Source of the DNA: G965205255 sp965205255
GTDB lineage: Bacteria; Pseudomonadota; Gammaproteobacteria; Pseudomonadales; Endozoicomonadaceae
Length of the DNA: 64,000 nt
Assembly (NCBI GenBank): GCA_965205255.1
Contig: OZ242051.1
Coordinates: 2,542,001 to 2,606,000, forward strand
Direction: 5' to 3'
Part shown: piece by piece, positions 46,978 through 56,100 of the stretch
How the letters are laid out: each line of letters begins with the position of its first letter
Position numbering within the stretch: the stretch's first letter is position 1
Made by a program: the position numbers and the translations under genes
Notes under the pieces: generated by a model
What the model was told of the DNA's origin: nothing
Database searches by the model: none
The model's input: only the letters and a program-made list of their open reading frames with translations

Positions 46978-47511
46978 GTGAAAGCACAATTAACGGTCAA
47001 AAAACTGGTAAAAAAAATAATCAAAGAATGGAGGTTACTCGGATTGAGTGATATATGCCTCTCAAAAGCCTGTGTACTCCATCAACAGGAGTTTGTTATT
47101 CAGGCAAACTTTTTTCTGGTTAGCAGGCAACAGGTTACTATAACTGCGACCATTGCTTCCGGCCTGATTGAAACAGAATCTATTTATCTGGTGTTTGATG
47201 CTATTGTGGCAAAGAAGTTGCCGGTAAATGAACTGCTTGGCTCATTATGTGCATTTACGCAACAAGCAGGTATGCTATTGTCGCCGTTAAATCTTATTTT
47301 AGATATGAAAAGTGAACAGTTATGCCTGAGAATTGCATATACGCTGTCTTGCGATTCAATGATTTCATTTAGTAATTTTTTCGACGATATTAAACGATTA
47401 ACACCTAGATTAACTGAAAGTCTTGACACTATCATAAGAATAAAACCTAAGCCAGAGACAGCCAGGCTCATTGCCGAATTTATGGTAGAAGAAACAGAGG
47501 CACAAGGGTAA
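46978..47511 (+). CDS. Uncharacterised protein, first gene of putative effector/chaperone operon
   Basis: 177 residues, no family recognised with confidence. The N-terminus is basic (MKAQLTVKKLVKKIIKEW), then an alternating beta-type region (about 35-70), a hydrophobic middle (SLCAFTQQAGMLLSPLNLIL) and a C-terminal helical part. Size and pattern are loosely like type III secretion chaperones, but that is inference. The start is GTG at 46978 with no good ribosome site, so it could be wrong by some codons. Its TAA overlaps the next ATG (TAATG), implying coupled translation. Confidence 0.6.
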   Translation: MKAQLTVKKLVKKIIKEWRLLGLSDICLSKACVLHQQEFVIQANFFLVSRQQVTITATIASGLIETESIYLVFDAIVAKKLPVNELLGSLCAFTQQAGMLLSPLNLILDMKSEQLCLRIAYTLSCDSMISFSNFFDDIKRLTPRLTESLDTIIRIKPKPETARLIAEFMVEETEAQG

Positions 47512-47981
47512 TGAACTCAATAATAGAACAAATAAAAACACATTTATCTGAACTCAAACTTTCACCTGTTTTATTGCAAAATACATCGGAAAGGCCACCG
47601 GGGTTATCGTTTACTCTGGCTCCTGAGTTGATCACAGACCTTTTTTTCTTTCAATCAAATGATAATGTCATTCAAGTATTAATGGTGACAGTCATTAATA
47701 TTAATTACCATAAAAACATTGATGTATTTTGCGCAACGCTTTCACCATTTATTACACCATTAACTCTAAATAATACCACCGGTCAGTTAGCTATTCGTTT
47801 ATTAATCAATACTAGCAAAACAAAATGTGCAACGTTAATCAATGAAGGTATTGTGCTTTCAAGGCGCGCGTCGGGTGCAGTATTTAATCCGCTATTTGAC
47901 CTATGCAGTGAAAAAACAACACTTTTTGATAGCATTCAGACCACTGTTAAGTTGTTACAAGAACACAGGGTAACGGTATGA
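47511..47981 (+). CDS. Uncharacterised protein, second gene of putative effector/chaperone operon
   Basis: 156 residues, unrecognised. It has an N-terminal helix (NSIIEQIKTHLSELKLSP), then strands such as VIQVLMVTVININY and GQLAIRLLINTSK, and a C-terminal helix (LFDSIQTTVKLLQEH). This helix-sheet-helix outline resembles class I type III chaperones, but there is no decisive motif. The ATG overlaps the stop of the preceding gene by one base, and its own TGA overlaps the next ATG by four bases (ATGA). That tight packing shows all three products are made together. Confidence 0.6.
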   Translation: MNSIIEQIKTHLSELKLSPVLLQNTSERPPGLSFTLAPELITDLFFFQSNDNVIQVLMVTVININYHKNIDVFCATLSPFITPLTLNNTTGQLAIRLLINTSKTKCATLINEGIVLSRRASGAVFNPLFDLCSEKTTLFDSIQTTVKLLQEHRVTV

Positions 47982-49585
47982 CAGAAAAGGTAAATAGTTC
48001 CCATGGATCAAACCATCCATTAATAGATGATTCATATATTAAACAACAACCCACATCTCATCAGCGGGGCGCTTTTAAAACCACTCGTGGTTTTTCCTAC
48101 CATGTTCGCCCTGTAGGAAAACAGCACAAAGGATTGTATAGCGTAACTGATGGTGCTTTGAACATAAAAAGAAATAAAATATTTCGAAACAACAGAACCA
48201 TCAGAAAAAATCAATTCAGCAAAATAGAAAAAAATAAGAGCAAAGCTAATATTCCCAGTTTAAGAACCATTGCAAAATATGTTCACACATCAGCGCTCCA
48301 TACCGTTAATTCATTGCACCTTGGTAGCATTATAAAACATGGTGTCACTATCACTAACAAAAATTTTGCTCGCTCATTCAAGCTATTAAGGGGTATTGGT
48401 GTAGCTACGCAAGGGATAGATCTTACGCAACAAACAGGAAGAGAAGCAGCGAAAATTATTAGTGATGTTCGTATGCATAAAAAAAGAACTCAGGCACAAG
48501 CACTCTTATCAAAATACGATCCTGAGCATGGTCGGGTAGAAGGTGATACACCGGGGCAGGCTAAACTTAACAAACTCCACATTTTATTAGCAGAAAAAGA
48601 AGGTGAACTTGCCCGCACGAAAAAACAGACAGCTTTTGATCATATACTTAAAATAAAAAATATTTTTATCACTGCCAGTGGATTAATTGAATCATCTTTA
48701 TTGCTGGCAGCAAGGTTTACATCTGTTGTTGGACCGGCTTTGCCAGGAGTAGGTGCCGTGGTATCGGGTATTGCCTTTATCAAATCTACCATTACCACCG
48801 GTACACAAATAGCAGCCCTTAACAATCTTGCATCGGCAAAAGCTTCAACCAGTGACCCTTTATTGCAAGCACTGGCTGGACACATAAAAAAAGAGCGTAC
48901 TACGGCTGCTCGACAAGGGCTAACCAATACAGCTATTAGTGCTGTTTCAGCTGCCAGCAATATTGGTGCGGTTGCTGCAGGCCCTGGTGCACTTGTAGGG
49001 GCTATTGTTGCCGGAGGGTTGGGAATAGGTTCGGCGATTGGCATGCAAGCCTATAATTCAGTACACACAAAACGCCTGAATAAACAACGACAGTTAGCCA
49101 GTGTTAAAGCTGAAAAACAACTTACTTCTCTTGATGCAAAAAAAAATATAGGCGTTGCCGAGCGCTTATTTCTTGATCGGCTGCGTTATGGTAAAGGTGA
49201 GCCATTAAAAGAAAGCGTCAGGTTTTTAAGAAATTTAGGAGTAACTGATACAACTATTAAAAGATTACAGCTTTCACCGGAAAAAAGTGCACAAAAGTTA
49301 CTGTTGAAAGTGCTTTATCAAGAGAAACTCTCATATAAAGGTCTGATGCTGAAACAGACAGGTAAAACCTTTTTACACGTCACGGGTGCAAATGCATTAC
49401 ACAGGCGTATAAAATCCGGATCAAAATGGCTTGCTCAGCGATTACAACACCGTACCAAACTAAGTGAGGCGCTAGTATCACAGCCTGAAAAAAAAATCGT
49501 TAAGGCATTTAGTTTCAGGGCACCATCCACATTGTTTACGGATTACCTTAAAAAACGACAAGGATATTCTTTATTGAAAGAGTAA
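47978..49585 (+). CDS. Putative secreted effector or translocator-like protein with two hydrophobic segments
   Basis: 535 residues, no recognised family. The N-terminal 100 residues are polar, Ser/Asn/Lys-rich and probably unstructured, as expected of a secretion-signal and chaperone-binding region. Residues 195-225 are helical and charged. Two long glycine/alanine-rich hydrophobic stretches follow: about 229-283 (ITASGLIESSLLLAARF onward) and 316-356 (NIGAVAAGPGALVGAIVAGG onward), separated by a basic linker. The C-terminus is basic and helical. There is no cleavable signal peptide. Gene order, with a CesT-like gene immediately downstream, supports a membrane-active type III substrate; a bacteriocin-like or structural role is also possible. 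Confidence 0.65.
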   Translation: MTEKVNSSHGSNHPLIDDSYIKQQPTSHQRGAFKTTRGFSYHVRPVGKQHKGLYSVTDGALNIKRNKIFRNNRTIRKNQFSKIEKNKSKANIPSLRTIAKYVHTSALHTVNSLHLGSIIKHGVTITNKNFARSFKLLRGIGVATQGIDLTQQTGREAAKIISDVRMHKKRTQAQALLSKYDPEHGRVEGDTPGQAKLNKLHILLAEKEGELARTKKQTAFDHILKIKNIFITASGLIESSLLLAARFTSVVGPALPGVGAVVSGIAFIKSTITTGTQIAALNNLASAKASTSDPLLQALAGHIKKERTTAARQGLTNTAISAVSAASNIGAVAAGPGALVGAIVAGGLGIGSAIGMQAYNSVHTKRLNKQRQLASVKAEKQLTSLDAKKNIGVAERLFLDRLRYGKGEPLKESVRFLRNLGVTDTTIKRLQLSPEKSAQKLLLKVLYQEKLSYKGLMLKQTGKTFLHVTGANALHRRIKSGSKWLAQRLQHRTKLSEALVSQPEKKIVKAFSFRAPSTLFTDYLKKRQGYSLLKE

Positions 49586-49595
49586 GGACAAAACT

Positions 49596-50060
49596 ATGAG
49601 CAGCGCAGAAATTCTGAACACTTGGGCGACAAACGCCGGAATCGATAAAAACACACTTGAAGATAATGGGAGAGTTTGTAGCTTTCTATTTAATGACGAC
49701 CTTCCAGTAAGTGTTGAAGCTCCAGCGTATAGTGATGACGTGTTCATTGTAATAGAGTTGTGTAAAGCAGGCATAGGTGAAATCAGAAGAAAGAGACTTT
49801 CGTTGGCTATGCAACTTAATGCTTACGCTTTGGAAACTCGTGGCGGTGTGATTGGATGGGATACTGTTGGTGAACGCATCATCATCTCATATCGTACTTC
49901 TGCACAGAATACAGATGCCACGATGCTGGACAATGTTATCTTAAACCTTGTTGAAGTGGCTGAGACTATCAAGGTTTTACTAGAAATGCGTGAAGAAACT
50001 GAAAAATCGGAGCAGATTGATCAGGGTTTTGATAACATGTTTAAGCCTATAACACCATAA
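49596..50060 (+). CDS. CesT-like type III secretion chaperone
   Basis: 154 residues, acidic. The layout fits class I type III chaperones of the CesT/SycE fold: N-terminal helix (AEILNTWATNAGI), then strands RVCSFLFNDDLPVSVEAP and DVFIVIELCKAG, a helix RLSLAMQLNAYALETRGG with the usual Asn, strands GVIGWDTVGERIIISYRTS, and a long C-terminal helix (VAETIKVLLEMREETEKSE). Such proteins hold one or a few effectors in a secretion-competent state. It begins ten bases after the 535-residue gene with AAGGAC as ribosome site, so that protein is the probable client. No type III apparatus genes are in this window. Confidence 0.7.
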   Translation: MSSAEILNTWATNAGIDKNTLEDNGRVCSFLFNDDLPVSVEAPAYSDDVFIVIELCKAGIGEIRRKRLSLAMQLNAYALETRGGVIGWDTVGERIIISYRTSAQNTDATMLDNVILNLVEVAETIKVLLEMREETEKSEQIDQGFDNMFKPITP

Positions 50061-50508
50061 TATTTCAGATAGATCGGCAGAATATGAACCTTGGAACATG
50101 CATTAAAAGACTTGCAGAAAAACGATCTGCTTATCTATTATCATAGGGCATCTGAAAATTCACAAAACTGAATAAATTTGAGAAGACAGTCCTTTTTAAT
50201 AGGCTGTTTAAGTTGAGTAAAAAAGCAGGATAAGACAAAAATAAAACGATATCAATGATGTTGAACGCTATGCGACTTAAGGCTTTTAAATTTACCAAAA
50301 GCTTGTTTGAGAATTCTTATGTGTAGTTTTGACTTCAATACAAAGTGGTTCAGTTAAAGTAAGATATGATATCTCCATGTTTATTTTTTTGGAGGTATTC
50401 TGGCTTATTCTTATTTTTTTTCACTTGAGCCGGATCTTCATATAAAAATACGAATTTAGCCCACTACCTCAACTGGCAGTGAGCTGACTTGCTTTCGTTC
50501 AGGTTTTT
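50061..50508. other. Intergenic region between the chaperone gene and hslU
   Basis: AT-rich, 448 bases between convergent genes. I see no MITE copy, no reliable terminator hairpin and no supported reading frame. Confidence 0.4.
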
Positions 50509-51840
50509 TTACAATACAAAACGACTCAAGTCTTCATCTTGGGCTAAATCACTTAATTGTTCATCCACATAATTGCCGTTGATAGAAATGGATTCACCTT
50601 TCTTTGCCAGATCAGAGGCTGAGAATGAGACAACTTCCAGCAATCGCTCCAGCACTGTTTGTAAACGCCTGGCGCCTATGTTTTCAGTGGTTTCATTGAT
50701 TTTCCAGGCGATTTCTGCAATACGATTAATACCATCGTCTGTGAACTCTATTTGCAACCCTTCGGTTTTCATCAGCTCACGGTATTGCATGGTTAATGCA
50801 GAGTCTGGCTCAACTAATATGCGTTTAAAATCTTCGACACTCAGCGCATTTAGCTCAACCCGAATAGGCAAACGACCCTGAAGTTCTGGCACAAGATCAG
50901 AAGGACGTGAAAGGTGAAAAGCTCCGGAAGCAATAAATAAAATATGGTCTGTTTTGATCATCCCATATTTAGTGTTAACGGTACAACCTTCGATCAGGGG
51001 TAATAAGTCCCTTTGTACGCCTTCGCGAGATACTTCGCCACCGGTGGATGCATTGCTTTTAGCTACTTTGTCTATTTCATCCAAAAAAACAATGCCATTT
51101 TGTTCCACTAAATCAACAGCATTAGTTTTAATCTCTTCTTCGTTAACCAGCTTTTCCGCTTCTTCTTCCTGAAGTAACTTCATTGCATCAGCCACTTTAA
51201 ACTTACGACTTTTCATTTTTTGATTGTTTAGATTAGAAAACATACCCTGAAGTTGGCTTGTCATTTCTTCCATGCCGGGAGGAGCCATAATTTCAACGCC
51301 TAATTTCGAATCTCGTACCTCAATATCGATTTCTTTATCATCTAAATCTCCTTCACGAAGTTTTTTGCGAAAAATCTGGCGGGTCGTATTATCTGCCGGT
51401 TTAGACTCTGCTTCAAAATCTCTGGCAGAAGGAAGTAAAACGTCCAGAATGCGTTCTTCTGCCATATCCAGCGCCTTATCTTTGACAGCTTTGATTTCCT
51501 GTTCCCGCAACATTTTTACAGCCATATCTACTAAATCGCGAATAATAGACTCCACATCGCGACCGACATAACCAACTTCAGTAAACTTCGTGGCTTCAAC
51601 TTTAATAAAAGGTGCGTTGGCAAGAGTTGCTAAACGGCGGGCAACTTCAGTTTTACCCACACCAGTAGGTCCAATCATTAAAATATTTTTAGGCGTTATC
51701 TCATTACGTAAATCCTGAGGAACCTGCATCCTGCGCCAACGATTTCTTAATGCAATAGCAACGGCACGCTTGGCAGCTTCCTGGCCAATAATAAACTTAT
51801 TCAACTCATTGACAATTTCTTGTGGCGTCATTTTAGACAT
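50509..51840 (-). CDS. hslU: ATP-dependent protease HslUV ATPase subunit
   Basis: AAA+ unfoldase (ClpY) that feeds substrates to HslV. Walker A is GPTGVGKTEVARR in the N-terminal domain; the pore-loop region GYVGRDVESIIRDL follows. Walker B is GIVFLDEIDKVAK, and the C-terminus carries the sensor-2 segment ENIGARRLQTVLERLLE. The very C-terminal DEDLSRFVL is the tail that docks into HslV. The inserted I-domain (about residues 110-240) is intact. At 443 residues it is full length. It lies 19 bases after hslV and is co-transcribed with it. Confidence 0.97.
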   Translation of the reverse strand: MSKMTPQEIVNELNKFIIGQEAAKRAVAIALRNRWRRMQVPQDLRNEITPKNILMIGPTGVGKTEVARRLATLANAPFIKVEATKFTEVGYVGRDVESIIRDLVDMAVKMLREQEIKAVKDKALDMAEERILDVLLPSARDFEAESKPADNTTRQIFRKKLREGDLDDKEIDIEVRDSKLGVEIMAPPGMEEMTSQLQGMFSNLNNQKMKSRKFKVADAMKLLQEEEAEKLVNEEEIKTNAVDLVEQNGIVFLDEIDKVAKSNASTGGEVSREGVQRDLLPLIEGCTVNTKYGMIKTDHILFIASGAFHLSRPSDLVPELQGRLPIRVELNALSVEDFKRILVEPDSALTMQYRELMKTEGLQIEFTDDGINRIAEIAWKINETTENIGARRLQTVLERLLEVVSFSASDLAKKGESISINGNYVDEQLSDLAQDEDLSRFVL

Positions 51841-51859
51841 ATTTCATACTCTGATTGGT

Positions 51860-52405
51860 TTATTTGTTGGTATCAAGCTCTTCAATACGAAGGTTTTGAT
51901 TGGTAAACACACAAACATCTCCAGCTATTTTCAAGCTTTTTTCCACAATATCTCTGGCATTCATATCAGTATTTTCAAACAGTGCTTTTGCAGCAGAATT
52001 TGCATAAGCACCGCCAGATCCGATAGCTAAAATACCATCTTCAGTTTCCATAACGTCACCAACACCAGTTATCAATAATGAAGCTGTAGCATCTGCCACA
52101 ATGATCATTGCCTCAAGTTTTCTTAATGCCCTGTCTGTACGCCATTCTTTAGCCATTTCAACAGCTGAGCGCATTAGGTGACCCTGATGCTTTTCTAAAT
52201 GACCTTCAAATCGTTCAAACAGTGTAAAGGCATCAGCTGTACCACCAGCAAAACCCGCAAGTACTTTATTGTGATAAAGTTTTCTTACCTTTTTGGCATT
52301 ACCCTTAATCATGGTATTGCCTAAAGAAACTTGGCCATCTCCACCAACCACCACTTTATCACCACGCCTTACTGAAAGAATGGTTGTTCCTCTGAATTGC
52401 TCCAA
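51860..52405 (-). CDS. hslV: ATP-dependent protease HslUV peptidase subunit
   Basis: Threonine peptidase that forms the double-hexamer core of HslUV. The N-terminus reads MEQFRGTTILSVRRG; processing before the first Thr of TT would expose the catalytic threonine. Conserved blocks are GGDGQVSLGNT, VLAGFAGGTADAFTLFERFE, the HQGHLMRSAVEMAKEWRTD stretch and AIGSGGAYANSAAKAL. The start codon is TTG, seven bases after AGGAG. At 181 residues it has normal length. It is the first gene of hslVU, with a sigma-32-like promoter about 50 bases upstream. Confidence 0.96.
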   Translation of the reverse strand: MEQFRGTTILSVRRGDKVVVGGDGQVSLGNTMIKGNAKKVRKLYHNKVLAGFAGGTADAFTLFERFEGHLEKHQGHLMRSAVEMAKEWRTDRALRKLEAMIIVADATASLLITGVGDVMETEDGILAIGSGGAYANSAAKALFENTDMNARDIVEKSLKIAGDVCVFTNQNLRIEELDTNK

Positions 52406-52450
52406 GACAAACTCCTAATTAATAATCCTGTTCGTTTTTTATATACGTAA

Positions 52451-52479
52451 AAATTGGGGCAATATCTTAAAATTCAACT
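52451..52479 (-). promoter_or_regulatory. Sigma-32 (heat shock) type promoter of hslVU
   Basis: Read on the minus strand: TTGAA (52477-52473), 13 bases, then CCCCAATTT (52459-52451). This matches the heat-shock consensus CTTGAA, spacer, CCCCATNT well, and it stands about 45-70 bases before the hslV start, as expected for the hslVU heat-shock operon. Confidence 0.65.
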
Positions 52480-52636
52480 GCTTTAATGAAAAAATACTCG
52501 TTAATTTCTTACAGGCTTTTGGATGAGGTTAATACCTAATGGTATAACCTGTTTAAACTGCTGTTATGAGAATTTTTTTATGGCTTACTGTTAAAGAAAT
52601 ACTGTGGACAGTTTTTATAAAGCCTAATGCCTGTCT

Positions 52637-52674
52637 GGCAAGCCCTGTGCTGTATGGCAAGCCCTGTGCTGTAT
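52637..52674 (+). repeat. Tandem 19-bp duplication
   Basis: GGCAAGCCCTGTGCTGTAT occurs twice in direct succession (52637-52655 and 52656-52674) inside the nested insertion. It looks like a recent slippage event. Confidence 0.75.
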
Positions 52675-52678
52675 GGTT

Positions 52679-52726
52679 GGTATTTAATGGCAAGTTGGGG
52701 TTAACGCCGACTCGCAATTAAATACC
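52679..52726. repeat. Hairpin within the nested insertion
   Basis: GGTATTTAATGGCAAGTTGG is nearly complementary to the right arm ending AATTAAATACC (52705-52726), with the outer ten bases pairing perfectly. It is probably a structural part of the small element rather than a terminator. Confidence 0.5.
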
Positions 52727-53112
52727 CTATAACGCCACAGCCTTTGAAGTTACTGTACAAAATCTGTCTGAAGTATTGTTAAAGATGAAGGAGCGAATAA
52801 TAGCCAGCTATTTAGGGGGGGGCTTTAACGCATGGTAGCAAGATCAAAAAAGTAATTCAATAAGGCAGGGTTCAACAGTGATTTCCGCTCATTAGAGCGA
52901 TAAGAATGTATGCATGAGCGTTGTAATCTAACAACAGTAAAAACCAACAACTAGTTCTTTATAGTACCCGAACTTTCATTTGGTTTGCGTATATATTCGT
53001 TTTGTACTTGTATTTATACATATTTTACCTATTTATTTTTTCGATTCAGCAACTAATGGTTTCATTATATTGTTATTGCCGGACGGGTGAGTACGAGTCG
53101 GTTTTGTAATCG

Positions 53113-56100
53113 TTGAGTGTCGTGCACATTGTTTGTGTACCTGGTAAAAGACAGGTGATCTTGGTGTATAGTTTGGTTCGTTTTGTGTTTCATTATGTTG
53201 CTAAGTTTTTTCTTTCCTTAACTTTCATTCCTGCATTTTTACTTCCCTTTGAGCAAATCGTTTGGGCAACGCAAAATAGGAGTTTTACGACAGAGCATGG
53301 AGTGAAGGTTTCTTCTGTATCAGCGGGTAAAACTTCTTTTTCAGGTCCTGTGGGAGCTGTCTCTTCCACGTTATCTCGGCGTGGGCAGGCGTGGCGATTA
53401 CCTAACCACCCTCAGTTGCCGGTTTCTCCCATAACTGGGCTATCTGTTCTGGCTGACGGACAAAGTGCGCTTCCTTCTAATGCCAATAACTTTCATAGTG
53501 CTGTTGATGCTTCGGTGAACCCCCGTACCGGCAGTTCGGCTTTTTCCATGCCCGTTGCCAGCGTGCTCTATGACGAGGGTCAGGGCAGGCGAGATTTGAG
53601 CCTGTCTTATTCAGGTGGTTCTTTCGAACCGGGGTCAGATGCTTTGGGGTTGGGGTCTAACTGGACTTTTAATTTAGGTGTAGAGCATCCGTCAACTACT
53701 GAAATTGCAGGTCATAAAACTACTGATATCACCACTGGAGATGGCCATGGTTTTACCATGGAGTCTGTTCGGAACAGTGATGGAAAAACTGTTTGGCGAC
53801 CTCTTCGCCATAAATTGAAGGATGTTGTCATTACCGGCACACCCGGTAACTGGCTTATTGCCATGGCTACCGGTATTCGTGAACATATTTTTCACGGTTA
53901 TGAAGACTGGGAAGAAGGTCGGGATGGTCAGCGGGTATGGTTCTACTATGACCGTAATGGATCAAAAGACACCACACGTCGTTTGCTTTATATCTGTGCG
54001 CATCCACTGACAGATAACGATATACATAAAACAGGCAGTAATACCTGTCTTTACGACGGAGTGCATTTAACTTATCAGGGCAGGGATGTGACTATTCATG
54101 GTCAGCAAACATTGGTACTACATCTGTTTGATGTGAAAGGGTCTCCCATGTTGAAGTCTTTGTCTATGCCCTCGTTGTCTAGCCATGGCGTAAACAATAG
54201 CTCTCAGTCGACTGAAATGCGTTTTGATTATGATGTACGGGGAAATCGTCCTTGGTTATTACAACAGGTCACTGAACCCTCTGGTCAGCAGGATATTTTT
54301 TTGTATAATCAGGAATCGGGTTCTTCTTCCGATCAGCCACGGGGTTTACCTGCAGGGTTCAGCAACCGTTATATTCCAGTCGTAACAGAACAGATTACCA
54401 TTCCGCCTCAGGCAGTCAGAAAATCGTTGCCGGTCAAACATTTGTGGTATCGCTATAGTCGAGGGACAGGTGATCTACATAATTATACAGGTTACCAAGC
54501 GGGAGTGAGTTCTGCGCCGGGTAAAGACAATCTGATGGACCGAGCTGACAGCTATACCTATACGGTTGTACAGGACAATGGTTTTACAACTACCGAAACC
54601 ACGTATAACAAGTATCATCTGCCGCTGACTATGGTACAACGGGATGATGTGTATCATACCAAAATAGCCGGCAATGACATTACCTATACGCCGTGGAGGG
54701 GTACCACCTTTGCCAGATTACCAGCTACTTATTCTTTGCCACAACAAAACAGTAAAACACTCTATTTTCTCACAGCCCGCGGCAATGAAGATACCACCGC
54801 CCCTGCAAAAGTGGTTCAACAAAAACGCTATAATGATAAAGGGCAGGTTATCTGGCAGGAAGACGCCTATGGTCGCCAGGTGTTTACTCAGTATTGTCCA
54901 GTGAAAGGTGATCAGCACTGTCCGGTTATGGATCCTTTATGGCCACAGGTGACTTTGCCAGAGAAGGTACTGATGCTTCCTGCTGCACACACTCCGCTCG
55001 GCAGTGCACCTTATCATGATTTTGCCGTCACTGCTGATCCCGCTCCAGCAACGGAGGTTGTGTATGACTACACTCGGCTACCAGTAGCAGCGGTTTATAA
55101 GGATAAACTTCGTACTTATCAGCAGTTGTTAAAACACCGAAAATCATTGCAAGCCGATGTTCAGGTGTCTGACAGTGCGACAGGAGAAGACACGTCGGCA
55201 CTGGCGGGGCAATGGCAGGTAAAAGCTAAAACAGAGGGTACTTTGCCGTTGGACAGTGTTGCCGGTCTGAAGCCGGGTGTAGCTCTGCCGGAACTGATGC
55301 CATCACAGATTGGCACTCGGACAGACTATCAGTACAATCATGAGCAAAATAGCCTTACCTACGGGCAACTGACCCAGCTTACTCTGACTAAGATAGCAGA
55401 TACTTCTCGTAAATATCGAGTTGATGGTCTGTTACCAGAGTTGATAAAAATGCCGGTCGCTGCCAGACAGACACAGGATAAAGTGACCATTAATGTCACC
55501 ACGACACTCACGCCTGAAACTCATACGCGCAAGACAACAATGGCCGTTTTATCTGCAACATCACCGGAGAGTATCAGGGAAGCAAAGGCGCAATTGCATG
55601 TTGGTCGGAGCATGGCTGATGGAAATAGCTTTTCGCTGGGTACATCGGTGTATTCGCTGGTCAGTGGCGTAAAGCTGGCCAGTGATGATACGCTAAAAAA
55701 TCTTCACTCAATCAAAACCTATGATGTCTGGCAACGACCAGTGAAAGAGGTGATTACTCCTTTGACAGGTGGTCGCCCGCAGACGGTGACTTGGGGTTAT
55801 ATTAATACAGACCGAGAGCAAGCGGTGGTGAGAACAGCTCCGGATGGCACTCAACAAAAGATTGTATATGCAGGCACAGGCAAAAACAGAAAAATTCTTT
55901 CTGCATGGCACCGATTCAAGTCTGAGAGCAAAGCGGGTATGGAAGGTTTGTCAAACTGGATTCCTGACAGCAAAACCACCTATACCGTAGCGGGTAAGCC
56001 TGCCACACGAACCGTGTATCATGCCGCCGATCCGGACAGCGCAACGCCGGGAAAAACTATTGCATTGACCACCACTTATGGTTACGACGCGTTAAACCGC

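Larger units (their letters stand above)
52597..52784. mobile_element. Small non-coding insertion nested in MITE copy G
   Basis: The octamer TGTTAAAG occurs at 52589-52596 and again at 52777-52784, flanking the insert like an 8-bp target duplication. The insert ends are imperfect inverted repeats (ATACTGTGGACAGTTTT at the left, and the complement of CTGTCTGAAGTAT at the right). It contains no reading frame of note, so it would need a transposase supplied elsewhere. Confidence 0.55.
52541..52874 (+). repeat. MITE-like element, copy G, split by a second insertion
   Basis: The left part (52541-52596) reads GGTATAACCTGTTTAAACTG, CTGTTATGAG, TGGCTTACTGTTAAAG. The right part (52785-52874) has GGCTTTAACGCATGGTAGCAAG and AGTAATTCAATAAGGCAGGGTTC. 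Together these equal copy F in order and orientation. They are separated by 188 bases that begin and end at TGTTAAAG. Confidence 0.6.
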
